Positions 7,231 to 17,000 of a stretch of DNA of 64,000 nt are shown here, in pieces (positions within the stretch are counted from its first letter, which is position 1; the number at the start of each line of letters is the position of its first letter). The translations under genes were made by a program, and so were the position numbers. The notes under the pieces were generated by a model. It was not told the origin of the DNA and did no database searches. It saw only the letters and a list, made by a program, of their open reading frames with translations. Source of the stretch: Bacillota bacterium (GTDB taxonomy: Bacteria > Bacillota > UBA994); assembly GCA_009773495.1 (NCBI GenBank), contig WSXW01000001.1, positions 1 to 64,000 of the forward strand, given 5' to 3'.

Positions 7231-7390
7231 ATTGTCGCTTGTCGCTAGTCATCAGTCATTAGGAGACCGATTATCTGTTCTTCTGAAGACTGGGGACTGA
7301 CGACTGAAGCCACTCTCCCACCGTGTACTGTGTACCGTGTTCTATGTACAATACTGAGCACTGAGTGCTATCTGCTATGCGCCATGCGCC
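7231..7390. repeat. Mosaic intergenic repeat locus A
   Basis: The spacer between rbgA and lepB1 is made of word-like repeats shared with other spacers. One is a module of about 60 bp with TTCTTCTGAAG and GACTGAAGCC (about 7252-7310), also at 32181-32240. Others are TGTACTGTGTACCGTGT (from 7324) and GAGCACTGAGTGC followed by GCTATGCGCCATGCGCC up to the lepB1 stop. No gene or clear hairpin is seen. Confidence 0.65.
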
Positions 7391-7906
7391 CTAGCGTGCC
7401 CGCCTCAAGCTCGAAAGTGGCCAATAAACCCCTAAGGCCTTGCCGCGAATTTTGCTGAGCGCAACGGGACCGACAGAGGGGTCTCTGCTATCCAAACTAA
7501 CGTTGCGGTTGTCGCCCATAACGAAGACTGTTCCCTCAGGTACAACATAGGGGCCGAAGTCGACTTGCGTTACGACTGCTAGGTAGGACTCTGTCAAGGT
7601 AACGTCATCAACCATAACTTGACCGTCACGGACTTCAATAGTCTGCCCAGCAAGAGCAATAACTCGCTTAATTGAGGGCGTGGGATCTCGTTCAAACACT
7701 ATTATATCGTGAGGCTCAGGGCTAGAGAAACGATACACTAAACGATTTACAAAAACCCTTTCTCTATTCTCAAGAAAGGGATGCATAGAGATACCGTCGA
7801 CTATTATGGCATCTAGCAAAAAACTGCGCACTATTAAGGCAAAAACTACAGCCCACAAAATAGCTTTACCCCACTCCATGAACTCCTTGCGTACGGTCTC
7901 AGACAA
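7391..7906 (-). CDS. lepB: Type I signal peptidase, copy 1
   Basis: A 171-residue membrane-anchored serine protease that cleaves Sec signal peptides. One N-terminal membrane segment is followed by the catalytic Ser in SMHP and Lys in KRVIA, then the conserved GDNRxxSLDSRDPSVG box. The start is taken as TTG 7906: GAGGTG lies 6 nt upstream, and the resulting N-terminus aligns with that of copy 2 up to EWGKA. A GTG at 7915 overlaps the binding site. The two copies are adjacent paralogues separated by a repeat-filled spacer. This one has several less conserved positions around the active site. Confidence 0.93.
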   Translation of the reverse strand: MSETVRKEFMEWGKAILWAVVFALIVRSFLLDAIIVDGISMHPFLENRERVFVNRLVYRFSSPEPHDIIVFERDPTPSIKRVIALAGQTIEVRDGQVMVDDVTLTESYLAVVTQVDFGPYVVPEGTVFVMGDNRNVSLDSRDPSVGPVALSKIRGKALGVYWPLSSLRRAR

Positions 7907-7964
7907 ACAAATCACCTCATATACGTCACACGCTAATCAATGTAAACAAAAACAACTACCCAAT

Positions 7965-8085
7965 GGGCACTGAGCCTTGAGCCATGAGCAGTGAGTGCGT
8001 GGCTATACCTATTCTATGTGCATTCCACGAGGAGCTAGGAACAAAGAGCCAGGAACGGCCATACGCTATCCGCTATGTGCTCTCT
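7965..8085. repeat. Mosaic intergenic repeat locus B
   Basis: Between the two lepB genes lie an ACTGAGCCTTGAGCCATGAG-type stretch (from about 7969), the word ACGAGGAGCTAGGAAC plus AAAGAGCCAGGAAC (8027-8056), and TACGCTATCCGCTATGTG (about 8062-8079). Each has close relatives at other loci in the window. Confidence 0.65.
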
Positions 8086-8092
8086 GCCCACT

Positions 8093-8620
8093 CTAGTGCG
8101 GAATCAACCCTAATGAAGGTAAGGGCCAGAATATAACCATCGCTTTGCCCTTGATATTAGCGATAGGAACAAAGCCAACAGAGGGATCTCTTGAATCTAA
8201 ACTAAAATTGCGGTTGTCTCCCATGACAAACAGTGCGTCTTCAGGCACCACCTCAGGGCCAAACGCTCCATGAGTCGGTGTCTTAAGATAAGGCTCCTCG
8301 ATAGCTTGCCCATCCACAAAGACCTTACCATTCTTGACCTCTACGGTTTGCCCTGGCACGGCCACAACGCGTTTTATAAAATCTCGATCTGGTTCTTTGG
8401 GATAGCGAAACACAATTACATCTTGTGGCTCAGGACCCTTAAACCGGTAGACAAGTTTATTAACCAGCACGCGCTCTTCGTCATGTAGAGAGGGCTGCAT
8501 AGAGTTGCCATCGACTATATATACCTCAACTAAAAACATCCTAATAACTAAAGCCAGTATGATCGCTAGGGCAAATGCCTTGCCCCATTCAAATAACTCG
8601 CCCTGCCATGTCTTTGCCAT
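8093..8620 (-). CDS. lepB: Type I signal peptidase, copy 2
   Basis: A 175-residue signal peptidase I with one N-terminal membrane segment, catalytic Ser in SMQP, catalytic Lys in FIKRVVA, and the GDNRxFSLDSRDPSVG box. ATG 8620 is used: GAGGGGGAG lies at a normal distance, and the upstream extension to 8650 runs into the rplS terminator. It lies just after rplS, the standard position of lepB in Firmicutes, so it may be the ancestral copy with the 7391-7906 gene as its duplicate. Both keep all catalytic residues, so both are probably active. Confidence 0.95.
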   Translation of the reverse strand: MAKTWQGELFEWGKAFALAIILALVIRMFLVEVYIVDGNSMQPSLHDEERVLVNKLVYRFKGPEPQDVIVFRYPKEPDRDFIKRVVAVPGQTVEVKNGKVFVDGQAIEEPYLKTPTHGAFGPEVVPEDALFVMGDNRNFSLDSRDPSVGFVPIANIKGKAMVIFWPLPSLGLIPH

Positions 8621-8648
8621 GACGCTCCCCCTCTCTGGTGCATAGCAC

Positions 8649-8673
8649 AAAAAGGGACCGGTAGGTCCCTTTT
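8649..8673 (-). terminator. Terminator after rplS
   Basis: AGGGACC (8653-8659) pairs with GGTCCCT (8664-8670) around GGTA, with A- and T-rich flanks allowing action in either direction. It lies between the rplS stop and the start of lepB copy 2. Confidence 0.8.
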
Positions 8674-8675
8674 GC

Positions 8676-9020
8676 CTATCTATGCTCGTCGCGAATACGA
8701 GCTGCCTTCCCGGTTAGACTGCGCAAGTAATATAACTTGGCGCGACGTACACGACCGCGGCGCATAACTTCAATCTTATCGACGCGTGGAGAATGTACGG
8801 GAAAAATCCTTTCTACCCCTACACCATAAGAAACGCGGCGGACTGTAAAGGTCTCGCGAACTCCACCGCCATTGCGAGCAATAACTGTTCCTTCGAAAAC
8901 CTGAATACGTTCCCTAGTGCCCTCAATAACCTTAACGTGCACACGCACAGTGTCGCCTGGTTTGAAGGTAGGAATATCCTGACGCAACTGCATCATTTCA
9001 ACACTTTTGAGCATTTCCAT
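8676..9020 (-). CDS. rplS: 50S ribosomal protein L19
   Basis: 114 residues, full length for bL19, which sits at the 30S-50S interface. It has the conserved [16 protein letters not shown] region, the [12 protein letters not shown] turn and the basic C-terminal half ([14 protein letters not shown]). Start ATG 9020 follows AAGGAGGG at a good distance. It is the last ribosomal gene of the rpsP-khpA-ylqD-rimM-trmD-rplS run and is followed by a terminator. Confidence 0.98.
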   Translation of the reverse strand: MEMLKSVEMMQLRQDIPTFKPGDTVRVHVKVIEGTRERIQVFEGTVIARNGGGVRETFTVRRVSYGVGVERIFPVHSPRVDKIEVMRRGRVRRAKLYYLRSLTGKAARIRDEHR

Positions 9021-9022
9021 TG

Positions 9023-9796
9023 TTAACCCTCCTTCCCTGGGTTCTGACTTATCATAGAATCTTTATTGGCACGACGCAAGAGTTCCTCATCAATTTTAGA
9101 AAGCGGTTGAGACAAAAGATCCGACCGTCTCGCTAATGTTCTCTGAAGGGACTGACCACGTCTCCATTTAGCGATCTCTTTATGGTTACCAGACAGTAGG
9201 ATATCTGGCACAGTTACTCCCCGACACTCCCGCGGTCGAGTGTACTGCGGATATTCCAGTAAGTTAGCCGCAAATGACTCGTCGACGCTCGATTCGTAAG
9301 ACCCGAGCACTCCAGGTAATAACCTAGCTACGCTATCTACAACAACCATGGCCGGAAGTTCTCCCCCGGTTAAAACATAATCGCCAATAGATATCTCCTC
9401 ATCAACAACAAGTTGGCTTACTCTTTCATCTACGCCTTCATAGTGGCCGCATACAAAAACTAAGTGTTCGCTTTGAGATAATCTAGCTGCAGTATCCTGT
9501 TTATAGGTACTCCCCGCAGGACTCATGAGAATGACTCGAGTGTTTACTACACCTCGTGCACGAGCACGCGCAATAACAGACTCTACCGCTAGCAGGATTG
9601 GTTCTGGCTTCATAACCATCCCCGCCCCACCACCAAAGGGGTAGTCGTCAACTACACGGTGCTTGCAGTAGGCAAAGTCGCGAATATTGGTTAGGCTTAC
9701 TTCCAAAATCCCACGTGTCACCGCTCGCTTTAGTATGCTCGACGTTGTAATAGGAACAAACATTTCGGGGAACAAGGTCAGGATGTCTACAATCAT
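9023..9796 (-). CDS. trmD: tRNA (guanine-N1)-methyltransferase
   Basis: A 257-residue SPOUT-class enzyme making m1G37 in tRNAs, which prevents frameshifting. Visible family features: the N-terminal [23 protein letters not shown], the AdoMet-binding knot residues in [11 protein letters not shown] and [21 protein letters not shown], and the C-terminal PxYTRP segment. It overlaps the rimM stop by 4 bp and ends 2 bp before rplS, so expression is coupled in the rpsP operon. Confidence 0.98.
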   Translation of the reverse strand: MIVDILTLFPEMFVPITTSSILKRAVTRGILEVSLTNIRDFAYCKHRVVDDYPFGGGAGMVMKPEPILLAVESVIARARARGVVNTRVILMSPAGSTYKQDTAARLSQSEHLVFVCGHYEGVDERVSQLVVDEEISIGDYVLTGGELPAMVVVDSVARLLPGVLGSYESSVDESFAANLLEYPQYTRPRECRGVTVPDILLSGNHKEIAKWRRGQSLQRTLARRSDLLSQPLSKIDEELLRRANKDSMISQNPGKEG

Positions 9797-10317
9797 ACTT
9801 TGTCGGTCAAACCAGCCGGAAGTTCTACCCTTACTTCACGAGCAACTAAGTCAATGCCCTTGACTACACTCTTGAGTGCAGGAATAAGAATTTGCCCCTT
9901 AGGACCGTCTATAACGTAGACGTCATTGCTACCGGGTTGTAAGACCTCTTTAATTTGCCCCAAACTGTGACCTCTTTCGTCTAGCACCGAGAGACCTACC
10001 AGTTGAAAAATATAGAAACTGCCCTCCGGGAGCGGAAGTAATTCGGATTCTGGCACAGCCAAATCCCCACCGACAAAGGCTTCCGCCAAGTTACGTGAGT
10101 TCACACCTACGAGTATCAACAAATAGGGCCTTCCCGCACCACGCACCGATTCTACCTCTACCAAACGCGTTTCACCGTCGCGCTGCCACACAAAGCGCTT
10201 TCCAGCCATCTCGGTAAAGCGCCCAGGGTGATCTGAAAGTGGCACCAGCTTAAGTTCACCGTTCAGTCCCTGTACTCCTACGATCTTAGCTACGCTTATC
10301 ATCAGCTCATTTTCCAT
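9793..10317 (-). CDS. rimM: Ribosome maturation factor RimM
   Basis: A 174-residue 16S rRNA-processing factor that binds S19 during 30S head assembly. The N-terminal RimM domain begins [26 protein letters not shown] (the GxxGxxGExK pattern), and the C-terminal PRC-barrel contains [17 protein letters not shown] and ends in an IPA/VKGID region. It sits between ylqD and trmD and overlaps trmD by 4 bp, the normal context. Confidence 0.97.
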   Translation of the reverse strand: MENELMISVAKIVGVQGLNGELKLVPLSDHPGRFTEMAGKRFVWQRDGETRLVEVESVRGAGRPYLLILVGVNSRNLAEAFVGGDLAVPESELLPLPEGSFYIFQLVGLSVLDERGHSLGQIKEVLQPGSNDVYVIDGPKGQILIPALKSVVKGIDLVAREVRVELPAGLTDKV

Positions 10318-10321
10318 ACTC

Positions 10322-10717
10322 TCACCTAATCTCTACTATACGGTCATCTTTAAGCACAATCTCCACTGCATGCTGCCACGTATCCCCGATGTTTACTTCG
10401 AAAATACTTTTAACAGTACTGTGAACCTGTTCCTGGCCTATCTCTAGTGCGGCAATTGCCTTGAGCTTCTCAAGCAACTCTCTGCGTGCGTCCAGCCTCT
10501 TCTGCTTTTCGGTATCAAGCTGATTCCTGATAGCAGTCGCACGCTGCGAATTGATTTTGTCGATATCGTTCTGCACTTTAATGCTCTGATATTCGATCTG
10601 CTGCAGGTCTCCTTCGACACGCTGCAAGGCGTGCTGAAGGTCGAAAAAAAGCTTCTCCTTGAGCTGTTCGGTGACAATTACCTTAACAGTAATTGGCCGC
10701 ACTACTTTAAGACTCAT
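10322..10717 (-). CDS. ylqD: YlqD family protein
   Basis: A 131-residue protein of the YlqD family found only in this operon context in Firmicutes. The middle (about 25-95) is a strongly charged, predicted coiled coil (QQIEYQSIKVQNDIDKINSQ). The C-terminal 25 residues form a small beta-rich tail (IGDTWQHAVEIVLKDDRIVEIR pattern). Function is not known; placement among ribosome-maturation genes suggests a supporting role in that process. It overlaps khpA by 4 bp. Confidence 0.88.
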   Translation of the reverse strand: MSLKVVRPITVKVIVTEQLKEKLFFDLQHALQRVEGDLQQIEYQSIKVQNDIDKINSQRATAIRNQLDTEKQKRLDARRELLEKLKAIAALEIGQEQVHSTVKSIFEVNIGDTWQHAVEIVLKDDRIVEIR

Positions 10718-10941
10718 GAGACGATTTCTACGAAGACCTTGTCATCCTCGCGGTTGGCTGCTCTGACCACGGTGCGTAAAGCTTTAGCAATGCGTCCTTG
10801 TTTGCCAATCACTTTGCCGATATCCTCAGGAGCTACTTCAATCCTCAGGATTAGTCCTTCATCCCCCTGTACTTCGGTTACCTTAACCTGATCAGGGCTG
10901 TCCACAAGCGACTTGGCGATAAACAACACTAGTTCACGCAT
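10714..10941 (-). CDS. khpA: KH-domain RNA-binding protein KhpA
   Basis: A 75-residue single KH domain (YlqC/KhpA). The RNA-binding GxxG loop is in GKVIGKQGRIAKALRTVV (about 42-59). In other Firmicutes KhpA partners with KhpB (Jag) and binds RNA, affecting cell division and elongation; no khpB is visible here. Start ATG 10941 follows GGGGGGTG. The gene lies between rpsP and ylqD as in B. subtilis. Confidence 0.96.
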   Translation of the reverse strand: MRELVLFIAKSLVDSPDQVKVTEVQGDEGLILRIEVAPEDIGKVIGKQGRIAKALRTVVRAANREDDKVFVEIVS

Positions 10942-10958
10942 GTTACACCCCCCTGAAT

Positions 10959-11219
10959 CTACTTGGTTGTAGGCTTCTCTAGAACGCCAGCGCGGTAGAA
11001 AATGCCCTTAACAGTCTCAGACATCTGTACGCCTGTGCTCAGCCAGTACTCAGCCTTCTCGCGGTTTACCTCAATAATCGCAGGATTGACGGTAGGATTG
11101 TAATACCCGAGTTCTTCTACAAAGCGCCCGTCGCGCGGAGACCTAGTATCAGCTACTACCAAACGGTAGAAAGGAGATTTTTTTTGACCCATTCTCTTGA
11201 GTCGAATTTTTGTTGCCAT
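10959..11219 (-). CDS. rpsP: 30S ribosomal protein S16
   Basis: 86 residues, typical of bS16. Conserved segments: N-terminal [21 protein letters not shown], then [16 protein letters not shown] and the Trp/Gly-containing [16 protein letters not shown] region. GGGGGTG precedes the ATG at 11219. It leads the downstream khpA-ylqD-rimM-trmD-rplS group and follows ffh. Confidence 0.98.
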   Translation of the reverse strand: MATKIRLKRMGQKKSPFYRLVVADTRSPRDGRFVEELGYYNPTVNPAIIEVNREKAEYWLSTGVQMSETVKGIFYRAGVLEKPTTK

Positions 11220-11254
11220 GAAATGTCACCCCCTTTCATTGGTCAAATAAAATT

Positions 11255-12589
11255 CTAGAAAGAAAATTTATTCTTTCCTTTTTTGCCCATCTCAGACAGG
11301 CCCTTCATCATTTTGCGTGCCTGCTCGAATTGCTTAAGTAGTCGATTCACATCTTGTACTGAAGTTCCGCTACCAGCCGCGATGCGCTTACGTCTACTGC
11401 CATCAATAACCTCTGGCTTGCGACGTTCACCGAGAGTCATGGAATAAATTATGGCTTCGATGTGCTTTAGGTCCTTCTCATCGGGCTGAAAGTCCTTGAG
11501 TTGCTTAGATGCAGCGAAGCCCGGTATCATCCCAAGAACCTGATCTAAAGGGCCCATATTCCGTACCTGTTGCAGTTGGTCCAGAAAGTCCTCTAGTGTA
11601 AAACTCTGAGTGCGCATTTTTTTTTCAAGCTCTTCAGCCTTTTTCTTATCATAGGCCTGCTCTGCCTTTTCAATCAACGACAGAACGTCACCCATACCTA
11701 AGATTCGCGACGCCATGCGATCAGGGTGGAAGACCTCAAGTGTATCAAGCTTTTCGCCCATACCCACGAATTTTATCGGTTTACCCGTAACAGCCTTGAT
11801 AGACAAGGCCGCTCCGCCGCGGGTGTCCCCGTCAAGCTTGGTTACAATAACCCCATCAATACCGAGGGTGCTATTAAACGACTCTGCCACATTGACTGCA
11901 TCTTGACCAGTCATAGCGTCTACAACCAAAAGAATTTCGTGTGGCATGACTGCTGCCTTGATATCTTTTAGTTCCTGCATTAGTTTTTCATCTACATGCA
12001 ACCTACCTGCTGTATCGATTATGACTAAATCCCTACCCTGGCGCATGGCCTCTTCTTTACCCTGCTTAGCGATTTGTACAGGATTCTGATTGCCCGAGAT
12101 AGAGAACACTGGAATATCGAGCTGGCGTCCTAGCACCTGCAGCTGTTCAATGGCAGCAGGGCGATATACGTCGCAAGCTACTAGCAAAGGATGCCTCCCT
12201 GATTTGCGCAAGGAGAGAGCGAGCTTCCCAGCCTGAGTAGTTTTACCCGCACCTTGTAAACCTACTAGCATTAACACCGTGGGAGGCTTACTGGCAATAG
12301 CAATTCTACTGGTGCTCCCTCCAAGGAGATTCATTAGCTCTTCATGAACAATTTTTACTATCTGCTGACCAGGTGTTAGACTCTCCAACACGTCAGCCCC
12401 TATAGCTCTTTCTTTTACGGCGTTTACAAAATCGCGGACTACCTTAAGGTTAACATCCGCTTCTAGCAAAGCCATGCGGACTTCGCGCATTGCGTCGGAA
12501 ATATCTTTTTCTGTGAGCTTGCCTTTCCCCCTGAGTTTCTTTAGGGTAGCCTGAAGTTTGTCACCTAATCCGGAAAACACATTGCTCAC
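11255..12589 (-). CDS. ffh: Signal recognition particle protein Ffh
   Basis: A 444-residue SRP54 GTPase that binds 4.5S/scRNA and signal sequences and docks with FtsY. Order: an N-domain four-helix bundle, a G domain with GLQGAGKTT, DTAGRLHVDE and TKLDGDTRGG, then the C-terminal M domain beginning near residue 300 with Met-rich segments (QVRNMGPLDQVLGMIPGF) and the RNA-binding RRKRIAAGSGTSVQDVNRL helix. It follows ylxM by 3 bp with GGGGGTG before the ATG; ftsY lies a little further upstream. Confidence 0.98.
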   Translation of the reverse strand: MSNVFSGLGDKLQATLKKLRGKGKLTEKDISDAMREVRMALLEADVNLKVVRDFVNAVKERAIGADVLESLTPGQQIVKIVHEELMNLLGGSTSRIAIASKPPTVLMLVGLQGAGKTTQAGKLALSLRKSGRHPLLVACDVYRPAAIEQLQVLGRQLDIPVFSISGNQNPVQIAKQGKEEAMRQGRDLVIIDTAGRLHVDEKLMQELKDIKAAVMPHEILLVVDAMTGQDAVNVAESFNSTLGIDGVIVTKLDGDTRGGAALSIKAVTGKPIKFVGMGEKLDTLEVFHPDRMASRILGMGDVLSLIEKAEQAYDKKKAEELEKKMRTQSFTLEDFLDQLQQVRNMGPLDQVLGMIPGFAASKQLKDFQPDEKDLKHIEAIIYSMTLGERRKPEVIDGSRRKRIAAGSGTSVQDVNRLLKQFEQARKMMKGLSEMGKKGKNKFSF

Positions 12590-12592
12590 CCC

Positions 12593-12910
12593 CTACAAAA
12601 TAAGTCTTTCTAACAAGGGTAACACTTCTTCGGTCTTGCCTTGCTGCAGTAGTTCTTTAAGACGCCGCAGTTCTTGTTGTTGTTCTAAAAAACGACCAAC
12701 CAGTCCTAGCTTTTGTTCGTAACCCTCTAAAGCAATGGTTGCCCGGCGTATGCTGTCATGAACAGCTTGGCGACTGATTCTTAGTTCTGGCGCAATCTCG
12801 CCGAGCGAAAAATTTTCTTCATAGTACAAGCGGCACGCATTAAGCTGCCGCTCAGTTAATAGCTGCCCGTAAAAGTCGAGCAAGAGGTTAGCGCGCACAA
12901 ATTGTTCCAT
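12593..12910 (-). CDS. ylxM: YlxM (UPF0122) helix-turn-helix protein
   Basis: A 105-residue sigma-70-region-4-like DNA-binding protein. The helix-turn-helix is in LTERQLNACRLYYEENFSLG, then EIAPELRISRQAVHDSIRRA. YlxM is encoded next to ffh across Firmicutes and is thought to influence SRP function or expression; this is knowledge of the family, not shown here. ATG 12910 is preferred over the GTG at 12919 because GAGGTGAGG lies just upstream of it. Confidence 0.93.
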   Translation of the reverse strand: MEQFVRANLLLDFYGQLLTERQLNACRLYYEENFSLGEIAPELRISRQAVHDSIRRATIALEGYEQKLGLVGRFLEQQQELRRLKELLQQGKTEEVLPLLERLIL

Positions 12911-13072
12911 TAGCCTCACCTCAAGTAAATAACCTTAGTAAGAATAACACTGCCAACGGTGCTTGTCAAGTGCTTGTGCTTGACAGAGATTTAGTGCAGA
13001 GCGCATGGCACAGCCATGAGTTTTGGCGGCAATCCTCCAAGCGACAGGAAACAAGTCACCCGTGGCTGATGC

Positions 13073-13981
13073 CTACTTCTCAAACAATGCTTCTGCAAAT
13101 TCTTGCGGATCGAAGTCACGCAGGTCGCTGATTTTTTCTCCGACGCCAATAATCTTAATGGGGATTTTTTGTTCCTGATTAATAGCGATCACGATGCCGC
13201 CTTTCGCGGTACCGTCGAGCTTCGTCAATACTATCCCGGTTACAGGGACGATTTGCGCAAATTCTTTAGCCTGAACTAAAGCATTCTGCCCTGTAGTAGC
13301 ATCTACAACAAGCAGTACCTCACGCAAGCTGTGCTCCGCCTCACGATCGATTATGCGCCGTATCTTGCCTAGTTCCTGCATCAGGTTGGACTTGTTATGC
13401 AGGCGACCCGCTGTATCTACTAACAGCAAGTCAATTTTCTTAGCTCGGGCTGAATGTACGGCATCGAACACTACCGCCGCTGGGTCAGCACCGTCTGCGT
13501 GGCTTACTAGATATACCCCCGCGCGTTCGGCCCAGATTTCTAACTGTGAAGAAGCTGCCGCCCTAAAGGTGTCGCCTGCGGCTACCATGACCTTAAGGCC
13601 CTGCTCTTTATAACGCTGCGCCAGCTTGCCAATTGTAGTTGTCTTTCCAACCCCGTTAACACCTACCACCAGAAATATGTTGAGGGTACCGGGTTCAAGT
13701 CGCAAAGGTTTCTTTTCGCCCAAGGAGTTAGAAATTATTTCTTTAAGCAATAGCCGCAAACCCTCGCCGTCCAGTATCTTCCGATCTTTGACCAAACGTC
13801 GGAGGTCCCTCAGAAGGTTCGTAGCTGCCGTCACACCCACATCATGCATGATGAGAAGATCTTCGAGTTCCTCGTACATTTCTTCATCTATCTTTCGGCC
13901 TGAGAGCAGTGCGTCAATTTGAGCCATGAACCCTTGCCTTGTTTTTTCTATGCCTGCTTTAAGCTTTTGAAAAAATCCCAA
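13073..13981 (-). CDS. ftsY: SRP receptor FtsY
   Basis: A 302-residue membrane-associated GTPase that receives Ffh-ribosome complexes. A short N-terminal amphipathic start (GFFQKLKAGIEKTRQGF) leads into the N domain, then the G domain with GVNGVGKTTTIGKLA, GDTFRAAA, DTAGRLHNK and TKLDGTAKGG. The start is TTG 13981 with AGGAGGCG 7 nt upstream; longer frames (to 14014) cross into the smc spacer. It is encoded directly after smc, as in B. subtilis. Confidence 0.97.
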   Translation of the reverse strand: MGFFQKLKAGIEKTRQGFMAQIDALLSGRKIDEEMYEELEDLLIMHDVGVTAATNLLRDLRRLVKDRKILDGEGLRLLLKEIISNSLGEKKPLRLEPGTLNIFLVVGVNGVGKTTTIGKLAQRYKEQGLKVMVAAGDTFRAAASSQLEIWAERAGVYLVSHADGADPAAVVFDAVHSARAKKIDLLLVDTAGRLHNKSNLMQELGKIRRIIDREAEHSLREVLLVVDATTGQNALVQAKEFAQIVPVTGIVLTKLDGTAKGGIVIAINQEQKIPIKIIGVGEKISDLRDFDPQEFAEALFEK

Positions 13982-14016
13982 GATTTTTCGCCTCCTATGC
14001 CATGTGACCACCAAGG

Positions 14017-17000
14017 TTATACGTTGGCAATCTCCGAAACCTTAACAGCAAGCACTTTAGACACCCCTTGCTCGGGCATGGTAACACCATACAGCGTATC
14101 TGAGGCCATCATGGTGCCCTTAGTATGTGTAATAAGTAAAAACTGTGTAGTGGCACAGAGCTCTTTTAGCACTGGAATTAGCCGTTCTACATTGGCGTCA
14201 TCTAATGGAGCGTCTATCTCGTCTAAAATGCAGAAGGGCGTGGGCTTTACCTTGAGTACTGCGCACAGCAATGCTATGGCGGCCATGGCCCTTTCGCCAC
14301 CTGAGAGCAAATTTAGGTTCTGCAATCGCTTGCCTGGAGGTTGTACGTCGATCTCGATTCCCGACTCTAACGGGGCTTCGGGGTTAGTGAGAGACAATCG
14401 CGCTACGGCGCCACCAAACAACCTTCCAGCAACATCTGAAAAGGCTTTGCGAACTAGTGAGAAACCACCTAAAAAGCGTTCCCCCATGACCTTGTCTAAC
14501 TCAGCAATAACATCGTTAAGCTCTTGGGCTGCATCACGCAAATCTGTCTGTTCTTTGGACAAGAACTCAACTCTCTCCTGCAACCGCTCATACTCGCTGA
14601 TGGCCGACACTCGTACCGCTCCTAACGCCACAATCTGTGTGTCAAGTCGTGATATCTCCTCTTCTGCTTCACCACGGCTGCTTAGCTTACTGGGTACCTG
14701 TGCCCCTTCACCAAAATTCTGTTCAAGCCTCTGTTGTAAGAACTCCTGCTCGGCCTTAATCCTTTCAACCCGTAGTTCTAGGTTGTGCAGCTTCTGATTA
14801 GTCACATTTGCATCATTTCGCAGGCGCTCTATACGCCCCACAATCTCACGCTGCTCCTGCTGCAATTTAATCCTCTCGGCCTTCTTAACGTCAAGCTGTC
14901 TATAGCCCGTTGCTTCTCTGTCTACTAAGCCTAGAATCTCGCTGTCTAACGCAGCAATGCGCTGTTGGCACTGGGCAATAATCTGTTCTACATTGGCAAG
15001 CTCTCCACATGTCTCTTTGTGGCGCTGCTCAGCTTCAACAAGTTGGCGTCGCCGCTCCGCAACAACACGTTCCTGTGCGTTAATTTCAGAAACTAAACCT
15101 GCTTGCTCTAAATAGAGTTCTGTGCGTTGAGAGTTAGTACGCTCTATCTCCTTACGCCTTTGCACTTCTTTTGCTTCGAGCTCTTGGACCTGTTTTCGTA
15201 GCTTTTCGAGTAACCCTGCCGCCACAAGTAATCTGGGTTCTAAGCTTGTCTGCTCTTGAACTCTCTGATCAATCTCCTGTTGCAAGGATGTAATGGATTG
15301 TTGAGCTATACGCTGCTCGCCCAATAAATATGTTAATCTTCCACTGACCTGCACCAATTGCTGCCGCCTCTCTGTAAGAGACGGGCCTAGGTCATCGATT
15401 TGTTGCTGAAACGTCTTTTCACTCTGCTCTACTTCACGAAGGTGTAGGTATAAACTTTGTAGGCCTTGCTCTGCTGACATCCTGTCTGTAGCGAGAGTCG
15501 CTACCGCGACTTCTGCTTCGTCAACCTCACGACGTCTACTTAACATCCACGCCTGCCTTTCTGGCTTAGAACCACCGGTCACAGAGCCTCCAGGCATACT
15601 TACATCACCGTCAAGGGTCACTATACGCCAGGTAAAGTCCGTGTGTTTCGCCACCCATGAGGCAGTATCCAGTGAATCTACTATGAGAACATTACCTAGT
15701 AGCTGTTGTATCACGGGCACTAAACGATTATCAACCGAGACCAAGTCCACCGCTCTACCTTTGAACCCGGCCCTCTCTCGGAGCTGAGGCTGTACTTCGC
15801 GTAGCGCCCGCGGACGAACAGTTTCTAAAGGATAGAAGGTAGCTCTTCCCTGCCCTCTCTCTTTTAGCTTAGAGATAGCTAGCTTTGCAGTCGCCTCACA
15901 ATCTGTCACCACATCTCCTACGGCAGCTCCGAGAGCCACCTCGATGGCAGTTTCAAATTCCTGTGAGGTCGAGACAAGATTACCTACTACACCAAGCACA
16001 CCGGACAAGTTTAGCCCTAATACAAACCTTGCTCCCCTGCCTAACCCCTCCATTTGGGCCTCGGCGCTCTTTAAGGCACGCAAACGGTTTTGTGCTTGAA
16101 ATAACCCCGCCTGTAACTTGTGTGTCTGTTCACTGAGCTTAGTATGCTGCTCACGAAGCGTAGCAAGACGAAGAGATTCGAACCGTTTCTGTTCCTGCAG
16201 CCTAGCAGCGCTGGTACCTAATTCCTCAAGATGCTGGCTAAAGACAGATTCTTCTGTCTTTAGCTTGTCCAGTGCTTGAACACGCGCTACTTGGTCGCGC
16301 TGCTTTACGCTGATATCTTCGTACAGCGAATTTAATCGTTTCTCCAAGATTAACGACTCAGCCCGAAGGTCATTTAAGCTTCGCTCAGTGGAAAGTAGTA
16401 ACCTAGAAACGCTGTCTTCTTCAGCTTCTCCTTCTGTAGCAATAGCAGTCGGCAGACCTGCTAGGAAAGCCTGTACTTTTTTCAAGTGTTCTGCCCTAAG
16501 GTCGTATTCCGAGGTGAGTTGTCGCAGATTTGCCTCAACGTTTTCGATATCCTGCTGATGCTGAACAATGCGGTTACGGAATCCTTGTGCCTGTAATCTA
16601 AGCTTATCTAGCTCCAAGTTGACATCAGTCAATCGTTCCTGACGCTGCTGGCGTAGCAGTTTGATTTCATAGACGTTCTTTTCAAGGTCCTGGATCTCAG
16701 TTAAGGCTGATGTCTCCGCTAAACTTACCATAGTGCGCTTGTTTTCAGTTATGGTCATAGTATTCTCCTGTTGGATAAGCTCATCGCTGGTTCGCTCAAT
16801 CTGCGTCTTAAGACTAGCGGATTGGCGCTCAGCGAGCCCGACTTCGTAGAGCAAGAGCTCTTTTTCCCATACTCTGCGCTGTTCACCAAGACTCAAATAT
16901 TCGCGCGCTCTGTCTGCCTCCCCACTTAGGGGCGCTAACTGATTTTCGAGCTCAGACGCAATATCTAGCACCCTCCGCAGATTATGCTCGGTTTCATTAA

